Of a DNA stretch of 64,000 bases, positions 10,067 through 18,944 are shown piece after piece. The position numbers were made by a program, and so were the translations under genes. The first letter of the stretch is position 1. The number at the start of each line of letters is the position of its first letter. Below the pieces are notes generated by a model. That model saw nothing but the letters and a program-made list of their open reading frames with translations, ran no database searches and was not told where the DNA came from. This DNA is from SZUA-36 sp963774415 (GTDB lineage Bacteria; Pseudomonadota; Gammaproteobacteria; Xanthomonadales; SZUA-36): positions 806,001 through 870,000 of the forward strand of contig CAVZEU010000003.1 in assembly GCA_963774415.1 (NCBI GenBank). The letters run 5' to 3'.

Positions 10067-10555
10067 ATGATGTATCGAGTTGGTTTACTGGCTCTTGTGT
10101 GTTTTCTCGGCAGCGGTTGCGACGGTGCCGACCCGGACTTTTGTTCGTTGTTAAGCGTCGAGGAGGTGGCGACGTTCAATCCTGACGTCGTCGCCAGCAA
10201 GGTGGAGGTTCGTGGCAAGAATGCGCCGACGCGTTATTGCATTTACACCACCCGTGGTAACGAGGAAGTGTTTTTCCTTTCCATCGGCACGGCTACCAAG
10301 AATGTGCCGACGGTCATCCTGCAGACCTACGCCGCCTACATGGAGGGAGAGAATTCGGTTGTAACGGTGCCGGGTGTGGGCAACTCCGCCGCGGCCCTGT
10401 TTTCTGCTGATTACACAAGTGACAGGTTCCGCATGCTGATCGCCAACAACGACAAGTGGTCCGTTACCGTCAGGGCGAAGGGCATCGACAGCGAGGACTC
10501 GCCCAGATTCGCCACCATGAAGAAACTGGCAAACCGGGCATTATCGAGGTTTTAG
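10067..10555 (+). CDS. Putative lipoprotein
   Basis: The 162-residue product has a type II signal peptide: MMYRVGLLALVCFLGSGCDG, with GSGC as lipobox and Cys18 as the lipidated residue. GAGGGAAG lies a few bases before the ATG pair. The mature part contains SLLSVEEVATFNPDVVASK and RYCIYTT, reminiscent of small DUF3558-like lipoproteins, though I cannot assign it firmly. It lies 76 bases after the PEBP gene and 116 before the CigR-like gene on the same strand, so the three may share transcription. Confidence 0.65.
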   Translation: MMYRVGLLALVCFLGSGCDGADPDFCSLLSVEEVATFNPDVVASKVEVRGKNAPTRYCIYTTRGNEEVFFLSIGTATKNVPTVILQTYAAYMEGENSVVTVPGVGNSAAALFSADYTSDRFRMLIANNDKWSVTVRAKGIDSEDSPRFATMKKLANRALSRF

Positions 10556-10671
10556 CAGGGGCGTCGCCGGCCGTGGCCGACAGGCGCCAAGTGGCGTGCG
10601 GGATATCCGGTTTGCTATGATCGCCGGGAAAGGTCCGAAAACTGCTTGATGCAGGCAAGGAGGTTAGCATT

Positions 10672-11097
10672 ATGCTTGGTTCTCACACTGGTTTTCGCGT
10701 ATTGATTCTCGCGATCTGCCTCGTCGCTTTGGTAGCGCAGGCGGACCCGGGCAAGGGCAACGAGGCCCATGGCAAGGCCCACCAGGCGCAGGAGAAGGAG
10801 TCTGGTTCCCACCTCGCGCTCACACTGAGCGCCGGCATCAGCGTCGGCGATGCCCGCGCCCTGGCCAGCCGCTATGGGCTCACGGGCGGCAAGCCGCTGC
10901 CGCCAGGCATACGCAAGAACCTGGCCCGCGGCAAGCCGTTGCCGCCGGGCATACAAAAAACACGCATGCCGGCCGCCTTCATCGAGCGCCTGCCCCGTCA
11001 CGAGGGTTACGAGTGGCGGCGCGCGGGCACCGACCTGGTGCTGGTCGTAGCGGGCACCCTCGTCGTCACCGACGTGCTGCACGGCGTCTTCGACTGA
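10672..11097 (+). CDS. CigR-like (RcnB-related) exported protein
   Basis: The 141-residue product has a signal peptide (VLILAICLVALVAQA), a charged glycine/histidine-rich linker (DPGKGNEAHGKAHQAQEKE), two copies of the GKPLPPGI motif (residues ~74-81 and ~87-94) and the C-terminal pattern LPRHEGYEWRRAGTDLVLVVAGTLVVTDVLHGV. This combination matches the anti-virulence regulator CigR family and the related RcnB family of periplasmic proteins. AGGAGG lies upstream of the ATG. Outside Salmonella the role of such proteins is unknown. The C-terminal hydrophobic segment may associate with the membrane. Confidence 0.8.
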   Translation: MLGSHTGFRVLILAICLVALVAQADPGKGNEAHGKAHQAQEKESGSHLALTLSAGISVGDARALASRYGLTGGKPLPPGIRKNLARGKPLPPGIQKTRMPAAFIERLPRHEGYEWRRAGTDLVLVVAGTLVVTDVLHGVFD

Positions 11098-11105
11098 CCG
11101 GGCGT

Positions 11106-11783
11106 TCAGGCCAGGGCGACGAACTCCTGCGCTTTCATGGCGTCGACGTAGCCCTGGAACGGGGCATTGACCTCGGCCCAGTGCGGCAGGCGCTTGACGT
11201 TGCCGAGCCAGCGTTCGATGTTCGGGTAGGACGAGAAATCGATGTGCACGATCTCGCCGACGGTGACCAGGGCGGCGCCGAAATAATCGGCGATCGTGAT
11301 CTGATCGCCGCACAGGTAGGGTTTGTCCGGCCCGAGCCAGTGGTCGTTCAGCAGGGTCAGCCAGCGCCTGGCCTTTTCCTTACCCCATTGGATCGTTGCC
11401 GCCTGACCCTCGTCACTGCGCCGTTTGTGGTGGGGAAAAAGCTGCGGATAGCAGAAGTTATAACCGAAATCACGGTAAAAATTGGTGTTCAGCCAGTCCA
11501 TCATCTCGTTGACCTTGGCGCGCTTTTTCAGGTCCTTCGGGTAGGCCGGGGAGTGGATTTTGTCGGCTAGGTATTTGAGTATGGCTGAACCTTCGGTCAG
11601 TTGCAGATCGCCGTCGACCAGCATCGGCACCAGGCAATTGGGGTTCAGGTTGGCATAGGGCGGTTGCATCTGGGCTCCGCTCAAGAGGTCGACGACTTCC
11701 TTCTTGACCGGGATGTCGTTTTCCAGGATGAACAGCAGGATCGGCCGGCAAACGGTCGATACGGGGTGCATGTAGAGTTTCAT
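11106..11783 (-). CDS. Glutathione S-transferase family protein
   Basis: The 225-residue product has an N-terminal thioredoxin-like GST domain (MKLYMHPVSTVCRPILLFILENDIPVKKEVVDL; NPNCLVPMLVDGDLQLTEGSAILKYLADK with the cis-Pro before MLVDG and the glutathione-binding E-S/G-S turn) and an all-helical C-terminal domain (PYLCGDQITIADYFGAALVTVGE). Family resemblance is to theta-like GSTs: a Ser in HPVSTVCRP may serve as the activating residue. The ATG at 11783 has AGGAT upstream; the longer upstream frame has no support. It converges on the CigR-like gene with eight bases between stops. Confidence 0.9.
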   Translation of the reverse strand: MKLYMHPVSTVCRPILLFILENDIPVKKEVVDLLSGAQMQPPYANLNPNCLVPMLVDGDLQLTEGSAILKYLADKIHSPAYPKDLKKRAKVNEMMDWLNTNFYRDFGYNFCYPQLFPHHKRRSDEGQAATIQWGKEKARRWLTLLNDHWLGPDKPYLCGDQITIADYFGAALVTVGEIVHIDFSSYPNIERWLGNVKRLPHWAEVNAPFQGYVDAMKAQEFVALA

Positions 11784-12374
11784 CGAATCGTATCCTGTGT
11801 GTTGGGTTAGGGCCTGGCAAAGCGATGCGAGCTGCGCGCCATCGCACTTTCGTTCATATTCGCCAAGTACGACACACTCGTTATACCTTGTCCTGAAGAA
11901 ATGGCCAACATGGTTGCTTGTTCGCGCACTCCGCGCAGACCCCCGTGGCCAATTATGACGGCTTGGCCGCAATCGCCCGGGCGCTCACCCCTCTTCTGAC
12001 CCGTGCCCGTTACCGTAGTTCATGCCCGGGCGATCCAACGAGCACGAAGCGGCTGCGGACGCCGTTGCCGCCCGGGCAACCTGGAATCCCGGGTTGATTC
12101 GGGGGCGTTCAAACCCATGTCTATGGATAGCGGTCAGGAATTCAACTTCACGTCAAATCAAATTTTCAATTTAATCAATAACTTGATAAAATTATCAGAC
12201 TAACATGCTATTTGTGATCCCCGATTGCCTTGCCGCGTGATGTTTTGCTTTGCTAATCGCTTGCCGAGTCCTTTGCACCGGCTTTCACCAGGCGCTGTTG
12301 GCGTTCTTTATCCTGGCACAGGGTATTACGGCGCGCGTGCAGCAAAACCAGGAAAGGAGTAGTCAAAAAAAACT
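11784..12374. other. Intergenic region upstream of the osmolyte operon
   Basis: The left half is ordinary GC-rich spacer with the start of the leftward GST gene. Around 12140-12215 it turns strikingly A/T-rich, unlike its surroundings, and contains a palindrome and a promoter-like pair of hexamers (listed separately). The remaining ~160 bases to the asnO start would be a 5' leader. No gene or RNA structure with family resemblance is seen. Confidence 0.5.
12183..12211 (+). promoter_or_regulatory. Candidate promoter/operator of the osmolyte operon
   Basis: TTGATA (12183-12188) is followed after 17 bases by TGCTAT (12206-12211), a weak sigma70/sigmaS-like pair inside an A/T-rich island. A perfect palindrome, TGATAAAATTATCA (12184-12197), overlaps the -35 element and could be an operator. 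The distance to the asnO start is about 165 bases. This is pattern inference only. Confidence 0.3.
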
Positions 12375-14147
12375 ATGTGCGGTATTTGTGGCGAGATTCG
12401 TTTCGATTCGGGGCAGGTGAGCCTCGAGCGGCTGGAGGCAATGACCGCGAGCATGACCTCGCGCGGTCCTGACGATCAAGGCATCAACCTGCAGGGGCGC
12501 AGGGGCTTTGGTCACCGCCGCCTTCGCATCATGGATCTCGGTTCCGCCTCGCAGCAGCCGATGGCGGACCCGGCGCTCGGCCTTGGAATCGTCTTTAACG
12601 GTGCGGTCTACAACTACCCGGACTTGCGGGAAGCTTTGCAGCGCGAGGGCTATTCGTTCTACTCCGCGGGCGATACCGAGGTGGTTTTGAAAGCCTACCA
12701 CGCCTGGGGGCCCGACTGCGTCGACCGGCTCGAGGGCATGTTCGCCTTTGCCGTCTGGGAGCGAGACAGCGGTCGCACTTTCCTGGCGCGTGACCGGCTC
12801 GGCATCAAGCCGTTGTATTACACGGCCGACAAGCGTCGTTTCCGCTTTGCCTCCACTCTGCCGGCACTGCTGGCCGGCGGTGACGTGGACAAGGCCATCG
12901 ATCCGCGGGCGCTCAATTTCTACATGAGTTTTCACGCCGTCGTGCCACCGGAGTACACGATGCTCGAGGCCGTCAGAAAATTGGCGCCTGGCACCACCAT
13001 GCTGCTGGAGGCGGACGGCACGATAGCCCGCAAGCGTTACTGGGAGCTGAGCTATAAGCGCTCACCCGAGGATGAGGAGCGCAGCTTCGACGACTGGCGC
13101 GACGGCTTGCTGGACGAACTGCGCCTGGCGGTGCAAAAACGCCAGTTGGCGGCGGTCGATGTCGGCGTCCTGCTTTCGGGCGGGGTCGATTCCAGCCTGC
13201 TCGTCGGCCTGCTCGCCGACGCCGGCACCGAGGGTCTGCATACGTTTTCGGTAGGGTTCGAAGCGATCAACGGCGAGCAGGGTGACGAATTCCAGTATTC
13301 GGATATCGTGGCCGCCGAATTCGGCACCGCGCACCACAAGATTCACGTGGCTTCGAGCGAATTGCTGCGGGAACTGCCGGCGGCGATCGCCGCCATGTCC
13401 GAACCGATGGTGAGCCACGACTGCATCGGCTTCTACCTGCTTTCGCGCGAGGTGGCCAAGCACTGCAAGGCCGTCCAGAGCGGCCAGGGTGCTGACGAGG
13501 TTTTTGCCGGTTACCATTGGTACCCGCCGCTGGCCGGCAGCACCGAGCCTTTCGACGATTACCGCGAGGCCTTTTTTGACCGCGATTACCGCGAGTATTG
13601 TGAAACCGTGAGCGAGGATTTCCAGGCGGGCGATTTTGCCGGCGATTTCGTGCGCGAACACTTTGCCCGGCCGGGCGCCGACGATCCCGTCGACAAGGCC
13701 CTGCGTCTCGACACCGGGGTGATGCTGGTGGATGATCCGGTCAAGCGCGTTGACAACATGACGATGGCCTGGGGCCTGGAAGCCAGGGTGCCTTTCCTGG
13801 ACCACAGACTGGTGGAATACGCGGCCCGCATCCCTTCGCGGCACAAGCTCGGCGACGGCGGCAAGAAGATCCTCAAGGAAGCCGCGCGTTCGGTCATTCC
13901 CGCCGCCGTCATCGACCGGCCCAAAGGCTATTTTCCCGTGCCGGCGCTGAAGTACCTCAGGGGCCCGCTGCTGGACTACGTGCGTGACGCCTTGCTCGGC
14001 GAGACGGCAAAACAGAGAAATCTTTACGATATGGATTACATCGGCAAGTTGCTCGATGCGCCGGAAGCCCACATCACCCCGCTGCGCGGGTCGAAGCTGT
14101 GGCAGGTAGGCCTGCTGGAACTGTGGCTGCAGAGCCAGGGAGTATGA
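12375..14147 (+). CDS. asnO: N-acetylglutaminylglutamine amidotransferase (asparagine-synthetase-like)
   Basis: The 590-residue protein starts MCGICGEI, so Cys2 is the N-terminal nucleophile of a class II glutamine amidotransferase domain (residues ~2-210; the ammonia channel stretch SRGPDDQG is present). The synthetase domain has the PPi loop SGGVDSS at ~266-272 and the conserved SGQGADEVFAGY. It belongs to the asparagine-synthetase-like enzyme that amidates the dipeptide N-acetylglutaminylglutamine to the osmoprotectant NAGGN. The identity rests on the diagnostic neighbours: ngg overlaps at ATGA and M42-family peptidase genes follow. GGAGT lies upstream of the ATG. Confidence 0.9.
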   Translation: MCGICGEIRFDSGQVSLERLEAMTASMTSRGPDDQGINLQGRRGFGHRRLRIMDLGSASQQPMADPALGLGIVFNGAVYNYPDLREALQREGYSFYSAGDTEVVLKAYHAWGPDCVDRLEGMFAFAVWERDSGRTFLARDRLGIKPLYYTADKRRFRFASTLPALLAGGDVDKAIDPRALNFYMSFHAVVPPEYTMLEAVRKLAPGTTMLLEADGTIARKRYWELSYKRSPEDEERSFDDWRDGLLDELRLAVQKRQLAAVDVGVLLSGGVDSSLLVGLLADAGTEGLHTFSVGFEAINGEQGDEFQYSDIVAAEFGTAHHKIHVASSELLRELPAAIAAMSEPMVSHDCIGFYLLSREVAKHCKAVQSGQGADEVFAGYHWYPPLAGSTEPFDDYREAFFDRDYREYCETVSEDFQAGDFAGDFVREHFARPGADDPVDKALRLDTGVMLVDDPVKRVDNMTMAWGLEARVPFLDHRLVEYAARIPSRHKLGDGGKKILKEAARSVIPAAVIDRPKGYFPVPALKYLRGPLLDYVRDALLGETAKQRNLYDMDYIGKLLDAPEAHITPLRGSKLWQVGLLELWLQSQGV

Positions 14148-14149
14148 CA

Positions 14150-15928
14150 ATGAACCCTCCGGATGACGAAGACACGATGCGTTTCACCGATCAACCGCCG
14201 TCCTACCAGCACCTGGACGCGGTGCGCAAGAAGAAACGGCCCCACGTCCCGCTGCACGAGGACGTCAGTATCCAGTGCGGCTGGGGGCGGGTCATCATGG
14301 GCCACACGTTCAAAAACCCGGATGACATCACCGCCCAATTGCTGCGGGAATCGCCCGGCAAGCGCGATATCGCCCTGTACGTGGCAGACCCGCACGTGGT
14401 TCTCGCGGCTGCGCCGCAGACGCTGTTTTTGGACCCGTCCGACACCTACCGGCTCGACCTGAAAAGCCCGCTGCTCGACCCCGCCATGATGAAGGGGCTG
14501 AACTGCGGGCGGGTGCAGTCGCCGGAGGAGGCGCAGGCGATCAACAGTCTTTACCTGAAACGGGAAATGGTGCCGACGGACCCGGACTACATCTGGGAAC
14601 ACCGCGATTCGGAAGAGCTGATTTACCTGGTGGTCCGCGACGACAGCTCCGGCGCCGTCGTCGGTACCGTGATGGGCATCAACCACCTGGCCCTGTTCGA
14701 CGACCCGTCGCGCGGTTCCAGCCTGTGGTGCCTGGCGGTCGACCCGCAGGCGGCTCGCCCGGGCATCGGCGAACTGCTGGTGCGCCTGCTGGCCGATTAT
14801 TTTTTCGAGCGCGGTTGCGCCTACATGGACCTCAGTGTCCTGCACAACAACGAGCAGGCCAAGGCGCTTTACAAGAAACTGGGGTTTCGCCAGGTGCATA
14901 CCTTCGCCATCAAGAACAAGAACGCCTTCAACGAGACCCTTTTCCTCGGACCGGAACTGGACGAGCAGCTCAACCCGTACGCCCGTATCATCGTTGACGA
15001 GGCACGCTCGCGCGGTATCAGCGTCGAAATACTCGACGCGGAGGAAGGCTACTTCCGTCTCGGCCGCGGCGGTAAGCAGATCGATTGCCGGGAATCCCTG
15101 TCCGAACTCACTTCCGCCGTGGCCATGAGCCGGTGCCAGGACAAGCTCGTGACACACCGCTGGCTGCGCCGCGCGAACCTCAAAACACCCGAGTACCGTA
15201 TCGCCGGGCGGACCGACGCGAACGTCGCTTTCCTCGAAGAGTACGAGCGGATCGTGGTCAAACCCTCGGTCGGCGAGCAGGGCAAGGGTATTACCGTGGG
15301 CGTCAGCAGCCCTCCCGCGCTGGAGGACGCGCTGGCGGAGGCGCGCCGCCACCATGACCGCGTATTGCTCGAGCGCTGGTACCCCGGCCTGGATCTGCGC
15401 GTGGTCGTGATTGGTTTCAAGGTGGTGGCGGCGGCGGTGCGCAAGCCGCCGGAAGTCGTCGGCGACGGCAAGCTGACGATTCAACGGCTGATCGAGAAGC
15501 TCAGCCGCCGGCGGCGCGCGTCGACCCGGGGTGAAAGCGCGATCCCGATCGATACGGACACGCGTCAATGCCTGGCAGAGCAGGACCTGTCGCTTACGAG
15601 TGTGCTGCCCGCGGGCGAGTGTGTCACGGTGCGCAAGACCGCCAATTTTCACACCGGGGGCACCATTCACGACGTCACCGACGAGCTGCATCCTGCCCTG
15701 GCCGAGGCCGCGGTGACGGCGGCGCGCCAACTGGACATCCCGGTGGTGGGGCTGGACTTCGTGGTCGAATCCCCGGGGCAGCCGGAGTATGTCATCATCG
15801 AGGCCAATGAACGGGTCGGTTTGGCCAACCATGAGCCGCAACCGACGGCCCAGCGCTTCATCGACCTGTTGTTCCCGTTGTCGGTGAGCGTCCGCGAAGG
15901 CAACGAGGAGGAGGTGAAACGTGGTTGA
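14150..15928 (+). CDS. ngg: N-acetylglutaminylglutamine synthetase (GNAT plus ATP-grasp)
   Basis: This 592-residue bifunctional cytoplasmic enzyme makes N-acetylglutaminylglutamine. Residues ~100-270 are a GNAT acetyltransferase with the acetyl-CoA loop LAVDPQAARPGIGELLVRLL and the downstream NNEQAKALYKKLGF. Residues ~320-585 are an ATP-grasp ligase (ERIVVKPSVGEQGKGITVGV, RVVVIGFKVVAAAVRKPPEVVGDG, VVGLDFVVE, VIIEANERVGLANHEPQP), resembling cyanophycin-synthetase/GshF-type grasp domains. The ATG at 14150 is chosen for its spacing to AGGGAG; an ATG at 14144 overlaps the asnO stop but sits too close. Together with asnO it forms the core NAGGN pathway. Confidence 0.9.
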   Translation: MNPPDDEDTMRFTDQPPSYQHLDAVRKKKRPHVPLHEDVSIQCGWGRVIMGHTFKNPDDITAQLLRESPGKRDIALYVADPHVVLAAAPQTLFLDPSDTYRLDLKSPLLDPAMMKGLNCGRVQSPEEAQAINSLYLKREMVPTDPDYIWEHRDSEELIYLVVRDDSSGAVVGTVMGINHLALFDDPSRGSSLWCLAVDPQAARPGIGELLVRLLADYFFERGCAYMDLSVLHNNEQAKALYKKLGFRQVHTFAIKNKNAFNETLFLGPELDEQLNPYARIIVDEARSRGISVEILDAEEGYFRLGRGGKQIDCRESLSELTSAVAMSRCQDKLVTHRWLRRANLKTPEYRIAGRTDANVAFLEEYERIVVKPSVGEQGKGITVGVSSPPALEDALAEARRHHDRVLLERWYPGLDLRVVVIGFKVVAAAVRKPPEVVGDGKLTIQRLIEKLSRRRRASTRGESAIPIDTDTRQCLAEQDLSLTSVLPAGECVTVRKTANFHTGGTIHDVTDELHPALAEAAVTAARQLDIPVVGLDFVVESPGQPEYVIIEANERVGLANHEPQPTAQRFIDLLFPLSVSVREGNEEEVKRG

Positions 15929-17087
15929 CCGACCGTTGTTGCAGTCGACGCTGCTCGAGTTGCTGGCCATACCCAGCCCCAGCGGCTTTACCAACGAAGT
16001 GGTTCGCTATATCGCCTCGCAACTGGAGTCCATGGGCGTGGAGTACGACATCACCCGCCGTGGCACGATACGGGCCCGTTTTCCCGGCGCCGGTACCGAC
16101 AAGGACCCGGCGCAGGCGATCGTCAACCACGTCGATACCATCGGCGCCATGGTGCGGGCGGTCAAACCCAACGGCCGCCTCGCGGTTGCCCCCATTGGCT
16201 TCTGGAGCAGCCGCTTCGCCGAAGGCGTGCGGGTGACGCTTTTCAGCGAAAAGAAGGCCTACCGGGGTACGCTGCTGCCGATCGTGCGCTGGGGTGTCAG
16301 CCACGACAGGGGCGTCAACGAGGTACCACTGGAGTGGGACCACCTCGAGTTGCGTCTGGACGTCCTCGCGCGGGATGCGGAGGAGGTCGCCGACCTCGGC
16401 GTCGAGGTGGGGGATTTCATCGCCCTGGACAGCGCGCCCGAGGTGCTGGAGGACGGCTTTATCGTCGGCCGCAATCTCGACAACAAGGCCGGGGCGGCGG
16501 CGGTATTGGCAACCATGCGCCATATCGTGGATAACGGCGTGGAGCTGCCGCGCGACACCTATTTCCTGTTCACCGTGACCGAGACGGTTGGCTCCGGCGC
16601 CGGCAGTGCGATCCTGCCCAGTGTCAGCGAACTGGTGACGGTCGATTTCGCCTCCGTTCCTGCCGGGGAGGAGGTCGCCTTCGAGCGAATTACGATCGCC
16701 TCGGGCGATGCGGCAGGGCCATACGACTATCACCTGACCGCGCACCTTCACCAGCTCGCGGTGGACAACGACATACCCTGTCGGCGGCGTGTGCTGGCGG
16801 CCTCGCACAACGACGCCGCCTCGGCGCTGGCTGCGGGACACGACGTCAGGACCGCCGTCATCACCTACGCGGGCGATGCCTCCCACAGCATCGAGCGCAC
16901 CCATTTCAACAGCCTGGAAAACATCGTCAAACTGTTGCTTGCCTACATGCGCAGCGAGCCGACGTTCAGGGGCGACACCTCGACCACCACCGTGTCGAAG
17001 TTCAGTCACCAGATCGATACCGAGAGCCTGCCCGAGCAGAGCGTGGAACGGCCCGATGCGGCCGAAGTGATCCGGCGCAATCAATGA
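15921..17087 (+). CDS. M42-family peptidase of the NAGGN system, copy 1 (altered active site)
   Basis: The 388-residue protein starts at a GTG at 15921 behind GAGGAGGAGGTG, overlapping ngg by eight bases. It belongs to the M42 aminopeptidase-like group tied to NAGGN operons. Metal-binding motifs NHVDTIG (~residue 69), NLDNKAG (~187) and DASHSIERTH are kept, but the catalytic Glu-Glu pair that is normally TEEVG reads TETVG (Glu221-Thr222), so the second Glu, normally a metal ligand, is lost. The C-terminal tail is about 20 residues longer than that of copy 2. It may be inactive, a partner of copy 2, or have changed metal use. Confidence 0.88.
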   Translation: MVDRPLLQSTLLELLAIPSPSGFTNEVVRYIASQLESMGVEYDITRRGTIRARFPGAGTDKDPAQAIVNHVDTIGAMVRAVKPNGRLAVAPIGFWSSRFAEGVRVTLFSEKKAYRGTLLPIVRWGVSHDRGVNEVPLEWDHLELRLDVLARDAEEVADLGVEVGDFIALDSAPEVLEDGFIVGRNLDNKAGAAAVLATMRHIVDNGVELPRDTYFLFTVTETVGSGAGSAILPSVSELVTVDFASVPAGEEVAFERITIASGDAAGPYDYHLTAHLHQLAVDNDIPCRRRVLAASHNDAASALAAGHDVRTAVITYAGDASHSIERTHFNSLENIVKLLLAYMRSEPTFRGDTSTTTVSKFSHQIDTESLPEQSVERPDAAEVIRRNQ

Positions 17088-18184
17088 ACGAGCGCGTCCG
17101 CGATCTGTCCGTAGACGAGGCGTACCTGCACGAATGTCTGCGCGAACTGCTGGCCATTCCCAGCCCGACCGGCTTCACCGACGAGGTCATTCGCTACGTA
17201 TGCCGGCAACTCGAGCGCCTGGGCGTCGACTACACGCTCAGCCGGCGCGGCACGATCAAGGCGGTAATGCGCGGCCACGCCCAGGACCGGGCGCGCGCCG
17301 TGGCCAACCACGTCGACACGATCGGCGCGGTCGTGACCGGGATCGGTGCAAATGGTCGCCTGTCGTTGAAGCCGGTCGGGCTCTGGTCCAGCCGTTTCGC
17401 CGAAGGGGGGCGAGTGACCGTGTTTTCGCAGGACGGCGCCTATCGCGGCCAGGTTCTGCCGTTGCTGGCGTCAGGCCACGCTTTCAACGAGAAGGTCGAC
17501 GAACTGCCGGTGGGCTGGGAGCAGGTCGAGGTGCGTCTGAACGAGCGCGTGGACAGTGCCGCCGATGTCCACGAACTCGGCATCCGCCCGGGGGATTTCG
17601 TGGACTTCGATGCCGACGCCGAGTGGGACGCCTCGGGCTATATCACCGCGCGGCACCTCGACAACAAGGCAGGCGCGGCCGCCAACCTCTGTGCCCTGAA
17701 GGCGCTGGTCGATTCGGAGGCGGAACTGGCAGCCGACCTGCAGGTCATGTTCACGGTCACGGAGGAAGTCGGCACCGGCGCCGGGGCGGCGCTGGATGAG
17801 CGGGTCTCTGAATTCGTCGGCATCGATATCGGGCCGGTGGCGCCGGGCCAGAACGCGCGGGAGACCGGCGTCACGTTGTGCGCCCAGGACACCAGCGGCC
17901 CGTTCGACCACGACCTGACCCGCTATCTGCGGCGGCTGTGCCGGGAGCACGGCGTCACCTGTCAGACCGACGTCTTCCGCTACTACTACTCCGATGCCAA
18001 TTCGGCCATCATTGCCGGCCACGATGTGCGTCACGCACTGGTGACCTTCGGCACCGACGCGACCCACGGTTACGAGCGCACGCACAGCGACAGCCTCGCC
18101 TGCGTTGCCCGCTTGCTCGTGATCTACGCGCAATCACCGCTGTTGGACGACCGGGTCGGCAACCAGGGTTCCGATACGTTCTGA
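17084..18184 (+). CDS. M42-family peptidase of the NAGGN system, copy 2 (intact active site)
   Basis: The 366-residue paralogue overlaps copy 1 by ATGA and shares its whole architecture (LLAIPSPTGFTDEVIRYV, NHVDTIGAVV, WSSRFAEGGRVTVFS, HLDNKAGAAANL). The catalytic motif is complete: FTVTEEVGTGAG with Glu227-Glu228. The Asp ligand (VGIDIGPVAPG) and terminal His (DATHGYERTH) are also present. In NAGGN clusters a single M42-type hydrolase is the usual third gene; its proposed role is turnover of the dipeptide amide or its precursor, which is not proven. Having two in tandem is the unusual point here. Confidence 0.9.
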   Translation: MNERVRDLSVDEAYLHECLRELLAIPSPTGFTDEVIRYVCRQLERLGVDYTLSRRGTIKAVMRGHAQDRARAVANHVDTIGAVVTGIGANGRLSLKPVGLWSSRFAEGGRVTVFSQDGAYRGQVLPLLASGHAFNEKVDELPVGWEQVEVRLNERVDSAADVHELGIRPGDFVDFDADAEWDASGYITARHLDNKAGAAANLCALKALVDSEAELAADLQVMFTVTEEVGTGAGAALDERVSEFVGIDIGPVAPGQNARETGVTLCAQDTSGPFDHDLTRYLRRLCREHGVTCQTDVFRYYYSDANSAIIAGHDVRHALVTFGTDATHGYERTHSDSLACVARLLVIYAQSPLLDDRVGNQGSDTF

Positions 18185-18227
18185 CCTGGCGGCACGGCCC
18201 CGACTGGCGCCATGGCTGGCGTTGGGT

Positions 18228-18725
18228 TCAGGCCGTGCCCGCGATGCCGACAGCGGCCTCGCAACGAACCGGGAAGCTGACCGAATTGGCGATAAAACAC
18301 AGTTCGTGGGCCTTGTCGTGGAGTTTCACCGCGGCTTCGGCATCGTCCCCCGCCGCGACCGTGACCTTGGGGTGCAGTACCACCTCGGCAAAGCGGCCGC
18401 CGCCGTCCGGGGTCTCCACCATCGTGCCGGCGGCCGCGTCCGTATATGAGAGCACGCTGATGCCGGCGTCGGCGCACAGGTGCAAATACCAGAGCATGTG
18501 ACAGGCGGATAGCGAGGCGACGAGCAGTTCCTCGGGATTGTACCGGGACGCGTCGCCGCGGAAAGCCGGGTCGGCCGAACCGGCGAGCGGCGGCTTCCCC
18601 TCGGCCGTCACTTCGTGCGCGCGTTCGTAGGCGCGATAGTCTTTTGTCCCGTTTCCCGTGTTACCGGTCCACTTCACGTGGACTGAATACCGGTGCTGCT
18701 TGTGGCCGTCGATGGTGTGGCTCAT
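18228..18725 (-). CDS. OsmC-family peroxidase-like protein
   Basis: The 165-residue product has the OsmC/Ohr fold with both redox cysteines: one in VASLSACHMLWYLHLC, the other in HDKAHELCFIANSVSFPV. The typical GDASRYNPEELLVASLSAC segment is intact. These enzymes reduce organic hydroperoxides in the cytoplasm by a Cys-Cys mechanism. The start at 18725 follows GGAGATTTCCTC; a longer frame upstream is not supported. It converges on the NAGGN operon, with 43 bases between stop codons. Confidence 0.9.
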   Translation of the reverse strand: MSHTIDGHKQHRYSVHVKWTGNTGNGTKDYRAYERAHEVTAEGKPPLAGSADPAFRGDASRYNPEELLVASLSACHMLWYLHLCADAGISVLSYTDAAAGTMVETPDGGGRFAEVVLHPKVTVAAGDDAEAAVKLHDKAHELCFIANSVSFPVRCEAAVGIAGTA

Positions 18726-18944
18726 GAGGAAATCTCCGTTTCGGACGGTGATCGGCCCGCAAGCGTGAATTCTACCCGGGCGCCCGGGAGAAACAATGGA
18801 AAACGTGATTCCGGGTTTGCATCGCTGCGAGGGACACCGGTCCTGCCGTGTGCCGTAGCGGTCAGGGTCCATTCTGCTCGTCCTGTCTTTATCTCAATTA
18901 GTCCCGCACGGCTGGCGTTCTCAGCGGCCATTGCCATAAGCTAA

